Shown here: piece after piece, positions 25,901-38,085 of the stretch
Layout of the letters: the number at the start of each line of letters is the position of its first letter
How positions within the stretch are numbered: the first letter of the stretch is position 1
Source: Rhynochetos jubatus
Lineage: Eukaryota > Chordata > Aves > Eurypygiformes > Rhynochetidae
Direction of reading: 5' to 3'
Assembly: GCA_027574665.1 (NCBI GenBank)
Contig: CM050652.1
Coordinates: 8,846,589 to 8,910,588, forward strand
Length of the DNA: 64,000 nucleotides
Notes under the pieces: model-generated
The model's database searches: none
What the model was told of the DNA's origin: nothing
Seen by the model: the letters and a program-made list of their open reading frames with translations, nothing else
Translations under genes and position numbers: made by a program

Positions 25901-27657
25901 GAAGAGGTTGTAAGGCGGCTGAACATGTGCAGGTTGTGCATCTTGGCCTGCCAAGAGTTACAGATGTGACTGATCTTACTTTCATGATTCCATTTTAGTC
26001 ATAATTTCTAGCCCATTCTGGTGTTGTGAGCTGAAAGCAACACTCGCATAAGGTCAAATGTTTAAAACTTGAGAAGAAAAAGACTTTAATTCCCACACTT
26101 TCCTAGAGCTCTCCTCATCCTATGTATTTTATTGGTTTGCAGTTGATTCTCCTCCACCTATTCCTGTGGTATTTCTTCATGTACCATTTCTTTTATTTAT
26201 AATATTTACTTCAAATTACCTGTTACCTTTAGGCTAGACTTTTCCCTAAGCAAAGGCTTCAAGGTCTGGAACACATAAGAAAATAAGCGCTAACAGTTGG
26301 AGTTTTCAGGGATCCTGAACAACAGTAAAAACTGTTTTGAAATAAATACTTTGGCATCCATATCACGTTGAAATTAAGGATTTACCCTAAAACGCCTTTA
26401 CTAATACAAGAAATGGCATTTGAAACTAGCTATAGCATAGTGTATGAGCCTGTGGTGAAGACAAGGTTGTGGAAATTACCAGTATTGTTCTCTGTGTTGG
26501 GCTGAATCAGAAACTTTCTGTAAAATATTGTGTGCCTTGATTGCTGATAAAACTAGAAATAACTTTAGCTATTGCCAAACTTTCCTCTGGCTTACTTAAA
26601 GAACTTGCTTAAAAAGCTGCTCATCTTTTACTAAGGAAAGCTACAGTGGGACTCTGATGCTCTGATGATGCTGTGGTGAGCATGTCCTTGACCTACTACG
26701 AAACCACTATTTTGACTTGCATGAAAAAGTGAAGCATTTTTTCCACATCTCAGATCCTTTTCAAAAATAATACGATGTCCAAAATGTACAAGTATTCACT
26801 ATGTTTAGTTTTAAATGTGTATAGATTAATTCAGAAGACCAAATGGAAAGATTCATTTAATAACTAGGCTTTCTTCCTAGAATTACCAGAAGCTCCAAGG
26901 TATTCAGCATTCCTGAATTCAACTTGTGTTCTTTATTTGTATGTCTGTCACTAGGTGCCAGCGTCGGTGTTGTAGCCGTTAGTAAAAATCCACAAGAAAA
27001 GCTAGTCCCCATGATGGACTAAGAAATAGATCTATTTGTCTACGCAAGGGTCCATAAGTTTGACCATGCAGAAGCAACAAGAGAGTTATGAGCAGTGATT
27101 AAGCAGCTTATTTGTTATGTTTTGTCACTGTCCAGTACAATATCATTGTATCCTGGGTGGATCCCTCTATTCCGCTGATGATGTCTAGCTGTTAAAACTC
27201 AGGATACAGCCAAGAATCTCTAGACAATATCTATCTTCAGGTCCAACATCTAGTTTAAGAACATTTTTGCCATTAGGTATCAGTTCTCATTATCCAGATC
27301 AGAGTAAGTCACTATGTCTGTCTCTGAAGACTGAGAGTGAGATCTACTGTGCTGCTACTTGACTGTTAGAAAGAGTCAATACAGCATGCTTCCCAGACTT
27401 CTTTTCTGAAATCAATAGAGGTCTAAAATCCTGCAATACAATTATGCAAAGTATCTGTATTGTTAAGAAATGATACCTTCCTACTCATCTATAAAAACAC
27501 CTTTTTGGTCTCCATCCCTGGAACTATTCTGTAATTTTCTTATACATCGTGCCTTTCCTGATGAGTATATGATCTCCACAGAGTTCGTAGGGCATATACG
27601 GATATTTGCATCACCTGAATACTGGTATGGAAAGCATAGTGCAAAGCTTAGTTTTAG

Positions 27658-27671
27658 CCACTAGATGGTAG
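27658..27671 (+). promoter_or_regulatory. CTCF-like motif 1
   Basis: CCACTAGATGGTAG matches the vertebrate CTCF core (CCASYAGRKGGCRS) at 13 of 14 positions, with T in place of the last conserved C. CTCF binds such sites to anchor chromatin loops. One mismatch at a strongly conserved base lowers confidence. Confidence 0.35.
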
Positions 27672-29689
27672 CAAAACCGCACACCTGCAGAAAAGCAGCC
27701 TGAATTTGAAAATAACCACAACTACTTGGGTGGCAGGTGATCGTCAATACGCAATTCAGCCTTCACATGAGTTTTGCTAGCTTTAGTATTTCACCTCTAC
27801 ATAAAAAGTTTCCGTGTGCTGAATCTGTGTCAGCAGCCTCTGAAATTCAGAATCTTACTTCAGATATTTTTATTTCTTTTTTGTGTGTTTGTTTGTTTTA
27901 TGAAAAGAGAGAAAGAAGAGGAAGAGGGAGAGAGACCAATCACTGAAAGCTAGATGGATCTCTGGAAGGATCATAATGAACACAAAAATTAGAACCTTAG
28001 CAATGTCCACTGTTGTCTTTCTCATTGGCTGCCCCCTTCAAATCTATAGAGTTCAAAAATACAGTGGTTAAAAGAAAAAAATCAAAAGAAAATATTAAAT
28101 ATGATGTTTTAAATTCTGATACCATCTCTCAGAAATGTAGAATTTCACTGGTAAACATTATTTTCCATAAATTTTATTATAATTTTTTAGGATGTTTGAT
28201 CTATGTGTCTGTTGAAAAAGATTATGCCATATTTAAAGGACATGGTACTGGTTGGTCATGGTAAAGGGGAATGTACTGTACCTTAGACAACTTTTAGATT
28301 TGCTGTAGTCTGGGTCTACGATACATCCCAGAGCTTACACTTCAGGGCTGGTTCATAAATCTGAAACTCCTGCAATGCATTCCAGGAAAATATGGACTAT
28401 TCTCAGATATAAAGACCCAAGGAGAAACCAGGGATATCACATGCTCTGAAGAAGTATCTAAAGTGCTTTACGACCATTTATAAAGTTCTTCAACATCTGC
28501 CACACTTTAGGAATTTGCTTGTAGAGGCATGCATGATGTTCTAAGCAGAACAGAAGGCTGAGGAAAAAATGTGTGCAAATACTTTGGGTTTAGAGGCCAG
28601 AACAGAATGTTGATCATGCCAGAATCTCTGGAGTAAAGTCCTTGGATGTTCCTTAAATCAGTGATACCATATCTGAACTGCCAGAAAGCACAGCTTCAGT
28701 GTACCAAAAATGATGAGGTTTTTATAAAAATAAATTTATAAACGTCTCCAAATCTTTTGGCTGTATTTTAAAAATCTATTACAGTATAAAGTATTTCAGA
28801 AGTTTGTATGTGTTTGTGTTGTATAATAACAACTACAGTTCTGGATCAAATGAAGGATTTATCAGTATTCTTAGAGCTCCTTTGCTTTTTTTCCTGTATC
28901 TCTGACTAGAACATATCAGGAATCCTTTGGTAATGTTTGGGAAAACCATTATTTGATAAACCCAAAACTGAATAGATTGTGAAAAAAAATTAAAATGGCA
29001 AAGTATTATAAGACTGTAAAATAATAGATCTTGTCCTCCTTCTATTCAAAATGAATAGAATTGATAATCTTTTACGCAGTCCTAAAGATCAGAAGCAAAA
29101 CAAAGCAATTCAGCAGGATGAAAGCAACACGTTCCAAGTTTTATGTACTGCACCGTGAAAATCCCTTTCTGACTTTTGCCTTGCCTTGCCTAGGACAGAA
29201 TGACCCAGTCCCAGCAGTGGATCTCCCAGAACCCCTGTTACCTTTCAGTCTGCTCTCTGGCCATCTGTGGGTGCTCTCCTGGATAAGAACAGCAACATCG
29301 TCCCTAGTATTCCTCTCTGTAGCCAGTTTGGAAAATGCCTGTTGATTTCTCCTTTTGAGCAAAATGTTAAACACTTTTCTTTGTTATAACTGTGGCTGGT
29401 AAAAATGAGATCTTGTATCTACATATCCTGATGACACAGATATACAGGGACCTAAATAAAAGGAAAATTAACTTCCAGTTTTTAAAGACTTATGGCATGC
29501 AGAGGACAGTTTTGGAGAGGCACTGATGTTGCTTCGCAGCAGTATTTGGAGGGGTGCGTTTGCTGAAGGGCAAGCCGGCTGGCTCTCTTGAGCGAACACC
29601 TCAGGCCTGGTAAAAAGCCAGAGTCCCCAGGACCAGGAACATGCTTGCCAATCCTTCTGTCTAGTGACTCGAAACAGCTTCAGATCAGA
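27672..29689. other. Unique AT-rich DNA, GC rising toward the right
   Basis: No gene is recognised. It holds a GA-rich run near 27,905-27,935. From about 29,490 the sequence becomes GC-richer and leads into the CpG-dense block, so the left edge of the CR1 element could lie anywhere between about 29,490 and 29,700. Confidence 0.5.
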
Positions 29690-29696
29690 AGGGAAC

Positions 29697-30045
29697 ATGT
29701 TGAGTCGACGACGAACGAGCAGCGACAAGGCTCTGCCAGGCGGCTCAGCGCTTCCCTGAGGCGGACAAGGAGGTTCCCGCAGCCCGGGAACCCCGAGGAG
29801 GAGCCCAGAGCCCCGGCCTGAGGCGGTAGCTCTCGCGAGAGGTGGACCCAGCGTGGGCGTTGCCAGGAGCGGGAGATTTAAAGGGCCCCGGGGAGCGCTG
29901 CTGGCTTGGAGCGCGGCGCGGCAGAAGGGTGAGGCTGTTCGAGCGGGCGAGGCGTGCGGGCAGGGCCCAGCCATGGCGGCCGCTCGGAGAAAAGGCATCG
30001 CTAGGAAGAACGCGGCGACCCAGGCGGTGCTCCCGCTCAGGGGTG
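29697..30045 (+). promoter_or_regulatory. CpG-dense CR1 5' UTR (candidate promoter)
   Basis: I count about 38 CpGs by eye in about 345 bp, against about a dozen in the remaining 1.7 kb of the same element. CR1 5' UTRs are known to be GC-rich and to act as internal promoters. A TTTAAA lies at about 29,877 in the middle of the island. Keeping CpGs here while the body has lost them fits low germline methylation or a younger sequence. It could instead be a host CpG island into which the element is embedded. Confidence 0.6.
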
Positions 30046-31047
30046 CTGCTGTCCAGGTCTCCCACTGCAGGGAGTGCCTGAGCCTGTCACTGGTACCCGA
30101 GGGCAGCAGAGACGGCCCCTGCGTGAGGGGTGAACAGGGGGATGATCTGCTCAGCTGGTGGCAGGGCTGAAGGGGGAGGTGGAGAGGCTGAGGAGTACAA
30201 GGGAGTGTGAGAGGGAGAGAGCTCTGGACTCCACCAACCTACCACCCCCGAGGAAAAGGCAGCAGATGGAGGTCCCAGAGCCAGCAGTGGATCCCATATT
30301 CTCTTGCCATCTGGCAGAGGGAAGGAACTTATGAGGGGAGTGGAATAGAAATGGGTCCCTGCTCAGTGAGGTAGGTGCATCCCCTCCTGCCTGCCCTCCC
30401 CTTCCCAGTTGCCCTTGCAGAATAGATATGGGGCTCTGGAACTCAAGGGCCAGGCAATGGCAGATGCAGAGGAACGTCCATCCAGGGGGTTGCCCAGGAT
30501 GACTCTGTCAGCCCTATGTGTTATGACTGCCTCTGTTAAGAAAAGGAGGGTCATTGTCACAGGGGACTCCCTTCTGGGGGGAACAGAGGGCCTGATATGA
30601 CACCCAGACCCATCTCAAAGGGAAGTCTGCTCCCTCCCTGGGGCCTGAGTTAGGGACATCACCAGGGAACTCCCTGTTCTGGTAAAGCCCTTGGACTGTT
30701 AACAGCTATTGGTAATGCTGGTGGGCAGTGACAAGCTTGAGGAGAGGAATCCAAAAGCCAGCAAAAGGGACTTTAGGGCACTGGGGCGAATGGTTGCAGG
30801 ACTGGGAGCACAAGTAGTGTTCTCCTCAATCCCTTTAGCAGCAGGGAAGGCTACTGGGAGGAAAAGGAAAGCAAACCTGATCAACACATGGCTCAGAGGC
30901 TGGTGTGAACGGAGGAGTTCTGGGGTTTTTGAGCATGGGGAGGTTTATATGACACCAGACTGTCTAGTGACAGATGCCGTGCAGCTGTCTCCAAGGGGAA
31001 AAGGTTTCTTGCCCATGAATTGGTGGGGCTCATCAAGAGGACTTTAA
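29973..31047 (+). pseudogene. CR1 ORF1 remnant with GDSL esterase domain
   Basis: ORF1 encodes the RNA-binding/esterase protein of CR1. The ATG at 29,973 follows CC and opens with Lys/Arg-rich sequence and an HCREC cysteine motif. A one-base loss near 30,153 breaks the frame. A coiled-coil stretch (LKGEVERLRSTRECERER, from 30,167) lies in the second frame. The third frame holds the SGNH/GDSL hydrolase domain: VIVTGDSLL with the GDSL Ser at 30,562-30,573, then REVCSLPGA, KRDFRALGR, AQVVFSS and INTWLRGWC. That frame has in-frame stops near 30,598, 30,646 and 30,700, and the usual Asp-x-x-His near 30,973 reads DAVQ, so the catalytic His is lost. The last codons are shifted. It is non-functional. 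Confidence 0.87.
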
Positions 31048-31053
31048 ACTAGG

Positions 31054-31756
31054 TTGGAAGGGGGCAAAACCTGTAGTGACACCAACAGATACCCAGAGCC
31101 TGGAGAAGAATCTCAGGTCAGCAGGAGAACAACTGGCAAGCAAAACAAGGGAATTCTAGATGCTCCAGTCCATAAGCCAACTTCATCAAGGGCCCATTTT
31201 AAATGCCTCTATGTGAGCGCATTGAGCATGGGGAATAAACAAGAAGAGCTAGAAGCGTGTGCATGCATGTGGGGCTGTGGCCATCATTGGCTGACAGAGG
31301 GAGATGATGCTTTTGTTAGACCTCACTTGGAGTTCTGTGTCCAACTCTGAGGCCATCAACATAAGAAGGATATTGACTGGCTGGAGCAAGTCCAGAGGAG
31401 GCCACAAAGATGCTCAGAGGGCTGGAGCACCTCTGCTGTGGGGACAGGCTGAGAGAGTTGGGCTTGTTCAGCCTGGAGGAGAGAAGGCTCCAGGGGGACC
31501 TTATTGCAGCCTTCCAGTACCTGAAGGCCACCTACAAGGAAGCTGGGGGTGACTTTTTACAAGGGCCTGTAGTGACAGGACAAGGGGTAATGGGCTTATA
31601 TTGAAAGCGAGGAGATTTAGCTTAGATGCCAGGAAGAAATTCTTCCCGGAGAGGGTGGTGAGGCACTGGTACAGGTTGCCCAGCAAAGCTGTGGATGCCC
31701 CATCCCTGGAAGTGTTCAAGGCCAGGCTGGATGAGGCTTTGAGCAACCTTGTCTAG
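31054..31756 (+). pseudogene. CR1 ORF2 remnant: endonuclease start joined to RT end
   Basis: The open frame 31,054-31,350 contains the start of the CR1 endonuclease (KCLYVSALSMGNKQEELEA) and passes without a stop across the deletion joint into VRPHLEFCVQL, which belongs near the C-terminus of the RT protein. A stop follows at 31,348. The remainder ([26 protein letters not shown]) continues in another frame, and the conserved terminal stop is the TAG at 31,754-31,756. No catalytic residues of endonuclease or RT remain. The frame kept across the joint is probably chance. Confidence 0.85.
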
Positions 31757-31838
31757 TGGAGGCTGTCCCTGCCCATGGCAGGGGGGTTGGAACTGGATGA
31801 GCTTTGAGGTCCCTTCCAACCCAATCCATTCTATGAAC

Positions 31839-32406
31839 CCACATGTGTTTACAAGTTATCTGGGGTCTAAGTGTCCCTCTGGCTACCTATTCCTGTGTCT
31901 ATTGTGCCCTGCCCTCCTGCACACTAGACATCGGGGTGGTATCCTTCTCTTGAGCTTCTGAGTGCTTAGGTTTTTCTTGCATTTTGTGTTTTTATACAGA
32001 GAAAATGATAATTAAAACAAAAGCTCTCAACACCATCTTACTATGGTTGATTTATGTGCTATGATTGTTGGTATCACGTCATTTCTATCACTGTTGGTGC
32101 TTTTGCCTTCACATAGAGGTACATAAGTAAGAACATTCTTGTGACCTAGATCCACTTTTATCTGAACTTTAGCCATCATTCACCAGGAGTCAGAAGTAGG
32201 AATAGTAACCTCTGCTGATGACAATTAGAAGGTAATCAAAGATATTGATGTGGATAAGCTTTTCTGCCTTTGGGAATGAAAACTCTTTCCATATGGCACT
32301 ACTGTGAAGACATGGTTTTTCCAGGCAATTTGACCATTTTATAATGCTACACCATCATGTAGGTAAGTACATACTCAGTGATTGATAATACTCCCCTTTA
32401 TTGCAG
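31839..32406. other. Unique DNA between CR1 and the candidate exons
   Basis: AT-rich unique sequence. A donor-like TAG|GTAAGT lies at 32,360-32,368. A branch-point-like TTGATAA and pyrimidine tract precede the AG at 32,405-32,406. Confidence 0.4.
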
Positions 32407-32507
32407 AGAGACAACCGGTTCCTGGGAGCGTCCTGTGTAGGAGTAATGTCTGTAGGGCATAGCCAAGAAATTGGGCTCACTAATATGACTGTGACTGGAC
32501 CATCAAG
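32407..32507 (+). other. Candidate internal exon (101 nt)
   Basis: A pyrimidine tract ending TTTATTGCAG lies before it, and AAG|GTAAGA, a near-consensus donor, lies after it. One frame is open throughout, with MSVGHSQEIGLTNM near its middle. The joined frame meets a stop two codons into the next candidate exon. I recognise no protein family, so a noncoding or lineage-specific transcript is more likely than a known gene. The exon also contains AACCGGTT (32,413-32,420), the consensus of Grainyhead-like factors. Such splice-site pairs occur by chance in long DNA. Confidence 0.3.
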
Positions 32508-32619
32508 GTAAGATTCCTCATACATTCAGTACACTAATTTGAAAGTGATGGCATCAGCTGCTAAAGCCTGTTCCTTCTGTGTCTTAGGGAACGGCTTTAA
32601 ACACCCTTTCTTTCTATAG

Positions 32620-32740
32620 ATGATTTGAATAAGGAATCCTGTTGGCTGAAGCTCAACCTGAAGGAGCAGTGAATGGGGCTTGTGACAGCTTATGGATAGT
32701 GGGATTAGAGATTGGTAAATAAAGCCATTAAAATTATATT
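32620..32740 (+). other. Candidate terminal exon with polyA signal
   Basis: It begins after a strong pyrimidine tract, CCCTTTCTTTCTATAG, and ends around 15-20 bases after AATAAA at 32,718-32,723, with a T/G-containing stretch downstream. The intron it would define (32,508-32,619) is 112 nt, GT-AG, and has a branch-like TTTAAAC. The combination with the preceding donor is more exon-like than anything else seen in the window, but there is no expression evidence. Confidence 0.28.
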
Positions 32741-35700
32741 GTTCTGGAGCTTCTAAAATAATTAAGATTAGATAGGGCTCATATTAGTTTTAGCATTCAA
32801 GTCAAGGAAGCCTGATTCTCATTCCTCACACTATGAAGTTAGACTAGCCTTCAGCAGAATTAGTCCCACATTAGACTTGTGTGATCCCTCTTCTAGATTC
32901 AACAATTCCTTCTCTTGTTTCTTCAAACTCCTCAAAGTACCTTTATTATTTAGACTCACATTAAAGAATATCAAAGGTGGAAAAGACAAGGCAAAAAACT
33001 TACTTTCCTTATACCGCTTTATTGCTTTAGGGGATTCCACTATGGGAGTCCTTTAGGTTGATAATTGAAGAAAGTGTATCTTTAAATTTCATGTCCCAGT
33101 TACCGAAGGTTAATATAATTAAGGTATATTCAACATGAAGTAACTGGTGGAGTCTGGAGGCTTTTCCTATCACCAAACTATGACTTTAGGCTATTTTAGG
33201 ATTCAAGTAAGCACATAGGTAGCGTAAGAGTGTTATTTAGATGATTATGTGGCATTAATCTCAATTTCAGACAACTAATGCTATTAAGGAGAAAGAAAAG
33301 TAAAACTGTGGTCAACTACATCTGAGGTCTCATTACATTAGTATATAATTTAATTTTTTTTCTTTTTTTAGTGTTTTTTTTTCTTCTTTCAGTGACTGAC
33401 ATGGCACTTTTTCAACTCTAAACTCACAAGTAGAACCATTTCTTTTAATTTCTTTGCTTTAACATCTAGTTGAACACCATTTTCTATGTTCCCAAGTCTT
33501 GCTAAATATGGCAGGATTACAGCAATGCTTTAATTGTTTCCTTCTCAGTATTTATTTGAGATAAAAATTCCCTGAAATATCACAGATCCTGTACATTTGT
33601 TTTAGAAAAGGATCATATGTAATGAATACTAAGCAGTTAGGTACTCCTACTGAAGTTGTCCTTAACCACTATTTAATCATGTTAGCAAACTGAACACTTC
33701 TGGCCAGCATTATTGCACTACCAGTTGCATGTTCCTTTGTTTTAGGTCTCCGAATCCCTGTTTTTCATGATGAAATGGAAAAAAACATCATACACTGCAG
33801 ATGTACTTGCAAGGGACTTCCATGAAGTTTTGTCCTATAGTACACAATAGCTCTAAACTGAGGAGTGATAAAGAATCTAGAATGTACAGTTTGAGACTTT
33901 TTAAAATGGAAAAATGATTGGGAAAGTGCACTGTAAATGGAAAACTTAAAGCTTTTCAGGAAAAATATTTTTGTTTTCAAAAGTAATGGGTCTATTCTGA
34001 GTGATTGAATTTCCTGATAGTATATTCTCCTGAAGATGGTATAAAGTGTATTTAAACTCACATACAACCTGAGCATTGGGAGGGGAAAAAGATGTTTCAG
34101 AACACTGAAGAGGAAGAAAGACCCTTTCCTGCCAAACATCACTTTTTAGTAAGTCTGAAAACTCTGATGCTTTCCAAGGCATCAGGGCAGACAAGGGTGT
34201 ACCACAACAGTCTCAAACCATCAGAAAAAACCCACTAACTTCTAAGGAGTGGCCACAGAAAAAGCAACCTGAAATCCCCTTTTATTACTATAGTATCTTA
34301 GCCACTCACAGGATTTTTCAGGTACGTAACTTGAGGGCACCCAGGTAATGGTAGAAGGGACTAAGAACAGGACAAGTATGTGACCATGAAAGCAGGAGAA
34401 ATCATGTCAGGAAAGTAAACCCAGGATTTTGGTCTCTGCGTTTCCTGTTTTCATTAACTGTACAATTTGTCCCTGCTTAAGGAATGAAATATAAAACAAG
34501 GGAGGTTGAGGTATGAAGAAATGGAAAACTTTTCCCTTTAACTCGTAGGATTCCAACATGATCATGGAGGAATATGCTAATCAAATGGTTTAGATTGATA
34601 TACAAACTTCCATAAGTTGCTAAAACTGAAAATACTTTAGTAACAGCTGCAGCTGTCTCTGTGGTACGGGAAATTGCCTCATCTCTCAAAACCTTAGAGT
34701 CGAGCTTCCATAAGAAGCAGAAGACCATATTAGGTGGTTACAAAGATGAAAATATTCATAGCAGATGATGAGACCATCAACCACAGCAGTACTAATGTGT
34801 TTTATGATAGAAGGACACCACCCTTTGTACCCTTGAAGTATTAATATTTTTCAACATCTGTTACCCATCTTCTTGATGGTAGGATATAAATGGACTGGGT
34901 TTAACTTCTTTCTGTAATGGCTAACCTACATCTCCCAAGGGCCACCATGAACTGTGTTTTTGCACTACTTTCACCCTAATTATTCTTAGGTATCTGTAAT
35001 TAAAACGATCTGAGATAGCTACAGACTAGGAGCATCTCAAACACAGGCAATTAAAACACTGATTACATAAGATGAATCACAGTGATGACTGTGGAAGTTT
35101 GGCAAAGAATTCTGCACCTTAAATATTCAGCCTCTCTTCCCCTTTTTTTCTTGTGATTTTTTTCAATGTACCTCTAATGAGTTGATAATCAATGAAAGAA
35201 AGACCTTTCTGTGTTCTGTTCTTGACATTCACATAAATACATCCCAGAACATTAGAGTAACTTTCCCATGTCAGTCTTCAAGTAATTTTAGAGGGTGATG
35301 ACAGTGCTCAGACTTCAAGGTTGGTTAGGAACCAGCAGGATGCTTGCAACTAGATTTGGCACCTGAAGATGGAGATAAATACTCATTAGGATTCCCATAA
35401 GTAGTTGTTCTCAATTCCCACAGCTTCTTACGAATTAACTATCTGATTATCAAAGAAAATCTCAGTAGTTGCTCACCCTTAAGGTCTTCCCAAGGCTGCC
35501 ATTCCAGACACAAGTCTTGACAGAAGGTCTGCAGTTGTCACTGAGTGTGGAAAAAAAAGAGGTGTTGAACTTGAGAAATGTAATGTTCTGCTGCCAATTA
35601 TATACCCAGTCTGAGTTGCTGACAGTTTCCTTTTCCTTTCACACTTAGGCAACCTCTCTGGTCACAGAAAATGAAGCAAAGGCCTCAGGAAAGAAACAGA

Positions 35701-37512
35701 AAAATTTATTTTTAGGGAGGGAAAAAGTGAAGCTCTGAGCCAGTTCTCTGATGCCTAGCCTATTGAGAATATTTAGACAGAATCTCCTGGCTCTTATTTA
35801 TGAGGGAATTTACTGGTACAAAACAAATTTCTAAAGATCATCATTTACACAAAATATAACAAACAAAAGAAAGCAGGAATCATGAATATAAAATAGTGCA
35901 CTTACCTTCTTCCTCTTCTGAAACTACTTTTCAGACTAGTGATAGTGATTCTTTATCATACAGGAGAGCCATAGCACTGCTGGAAGAAGCAGCTGGAGGC
36001 AACAAGGAGTAAAAATAGGCAGAGAACTGAAACCACACAAAAATTCAGAGCTATAAAATACAGTAGAGGGAAAAACACTGGAAGGCAGAAGACAACTAAG
36101 GCACATAATTAATTAGTAATGCCCTATGAAATGAAAACATCATGGGATTTAAAAAACAGTGGTAGGTCCATGAAGTTGGGTTTCTATGCTTACTAAGCAT
36201 ATTTTGATGAGAGAAAAACTTGCCTATAGGGTATTTGTGTGTGGATGTGGGGTGTTGCCTGAGGGAGGAAGGTTTCCTTCCTTCAAAAGATTTTGCTCCT
36301 TCAGTCTTGCATCTAATGAGAGCCAAATGGTTCCTGGATGTAATTATTTCGTAAGGTCTGTTGAACAGACATTAGAACTTTCACCTGCTGTAATCTTAGC
36401 TCAAATATGGCTTGCAATGAGGAGAAAGAGTGCAGCGTCCTAGAGCCTTCTGGAATTAAATCTTTCCATTTATAGATAATAAATCACTTGAAGCTGAAAA
36501 CCACATTTAAGTAACACCTCATTGAGCCTTTTTAAAAACATTTTCTCTTGGTCTACCACATGTATAAATAGAGTTGAATAAAAATGATTTGTCTTGTTGA
36601 TAATGAGACTAAAAGCACCAGTAGCAGGATAATATATGCTTTTAGTAAAATCCTGTTAATGTTCTTTAAAATACTTCCCGTCATTCAGACAATGGAAAGC
36701 TGTGTATTTTGTTTGTTATACTGGAGGAAGGAAATATTAAAGGAGAAAATCTTCTATAATTTTAAAGGACAGATTTATTGGCTAATAGGGGTAAAGGACT
36801 GTGTGTTTGAAGGAGTGTGGAGGAACACTTTCAAGAAAGTGCTGAATGGTGAATGGTGCTAATGTTTTACTCATTGGGGATTCCTGATTTAGATACCCCA
36901 GGATGAAATCCTTAATGTTATAATTAAACACAGAGGGCCATGACAGAGATGCCAGGGGATAGAGAGTCTTCTCTTTATATTTTTCTCTCTTTTTTTTTTT
37001 TTTTTTGGTCCCTCCTAGACCATTCTGCTCTTAAATTTTCTTCCAGAGTAGTGCTTTAGAAGTTGCATTCACAGCCATACTTACCTTTCCAGAAAAGACT
37101 GGAACTAGAGATTTTTAAAGTGCAAAATTATAAGTGCCAAGAAGAGTGCTGGTAAATCAGTTACAACTCTGAGAGACACATAGAGGAAAAGGCTGTCTCT
37201 TCCAAGAATGAGGCAAATTGTTTTGATGGAAGTGTCTGCAACAGTAAAAGACTCTCATCTATACCTGGTTCCCCTATAAAGATGCTTATATTTGGAAACA
37301 AAACCTCTGACATATCACAAAATATTAGACAAAAGAGAAAAATCATATTTTGAGAGATTAAAAAAAAAAAGACTATTGGAGAAGGAGTATCTCTGAGGAA
37401 AACCTTTCCTCTTCTATCCCACATTGCAGTCAAGTTGCATGATAGTATTCTGGTTGCTTTCTTTTGCAGACATCCCAAAGTTTATTCATATAAAAATTTC
37501 TCTGTAGGCAGT
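32741..37512. other. Unique AT-rich DNA without recognised genes
   Basis: Short ORFs only (up to 125 codons at 33,765-34,142, minus), with no motifs. T-rich tracts lie at 33,352-33,390 and 36,990-37,006. Confidence 0.5.
36990..37006. repeat. Poly-T tract (17)
   Basis: Seventeen consecutive T. No 3' end of a retroposed gene is recognisable beside it. Confidence 0.9.
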
Positions 37513-38085
37513 TGTGCTGGTTTTGGCTGGATACAGTTACTTTTCTTCACTATAGCTTGTATGGGGCTATGTTTCCGGTTTGTGCTGAAAAGTGTTGATA
37601 ATGCAGAGATGTTTTAGTTACGGCTCGAGCAATGCTTACACAGAGTGAAAACCTTTTCCACCCCCTCACCCCACCCCACAGAGAGTAGGCTGGGGGTACA
37701 CAAGCAGGTGGGAGGGGACACAGCTGGGACACCTGACCCCAACAGACCAAGGGGATATTCCATACCATATGACAACACGCTCAGCATATGGAGCTGGGGG
37801 AAGAAGACGGAAGGGGGGGGGGGGGACATTTGGAGTGATCGTGTTTTGTCTTCTGAAGTTACTGTTCTGTGTGATGGAGCCCTGCTTTCCTGGAGATGGC
37901 TGAACACCTGGGAAGTAGTGAATGAATTCTGTAGTTTGCTTTTTCTTTATCTGTTAAACTGTATTTATCTCAACTCCTGAGTTTTTTCACTTTTACTCTT
38001 CCTATTTACTCCCCCATCCTGCTGGAAAGGAAGTGAGTGAACAACTGTGTGGGGCTTAGCAGTTGGCTGGGGTTAAACCATGACA
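37513..38085 (+). mobile_element. ERVL-type solo LTR
   Basis: The 573-bp unit begins TGTGCTGG and ends CCATGACA, so it has the TG...CA ends of a retroviral LTR. Flanking 5-mers are GCAGT (37,508-37,512) and ACAGT (38,086-38,090), a 4/5 match fitting the 5-bp target duplication of ERVL elements. It has a TATA-like region near 37,785 (CATATGGA, degraded), a G-run at 37,813-37,825, and A/T-rich TTAAA sequence near 37,955 in the expected polyA area. The order promoter then polyA sets the plus orientation. No gag, pol or env sequence adjoins it, so it is a solo LTR left by recombination. The family assignment rests on overall similarity to avian ERVL LTRs. Confidence 0.78.

Larger units (their letters stand above)
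19746..27657. other. Unique AT-rich DNA without recognised genes
   Basis: No gene or repeat family is recognised. The longest ORF (24,076-24,510, minus, 144 codons) lies in a mid-GC patch at about 24.0-24.5 kb and has no motif, signal peptide or splice context I can defend. A TTTA microsatellite and a duplicated 16-mer are listed separately. Confidence 0.5.
29690..31838 (+). mobile_element. CR1 LINE with both ends and a large internal deletion
   Basis: In order on the plus strand: a CpG-rich 5' UTR, ORF1 from the ATG at 29,973, ORF1 end near 31,047, the ORF2 start, an abrupt jump near 31,287-31,312 to the C-terminal end of ORF2, the CR1 3' UTR, and a minimal tail (CATTCTAT) near 31,830. Full CR1 elements are about 4.5 kb, so roughly 2.3 kb (most of the endonuclease and nearly all of the RT) is missing, an estimate from family length. 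Most CR1 copies lose their 5' end, so a copy keeping 5' UTR and ORF1 is uncommon. The left edge is the least certain boundary. Confidence 0.88.
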
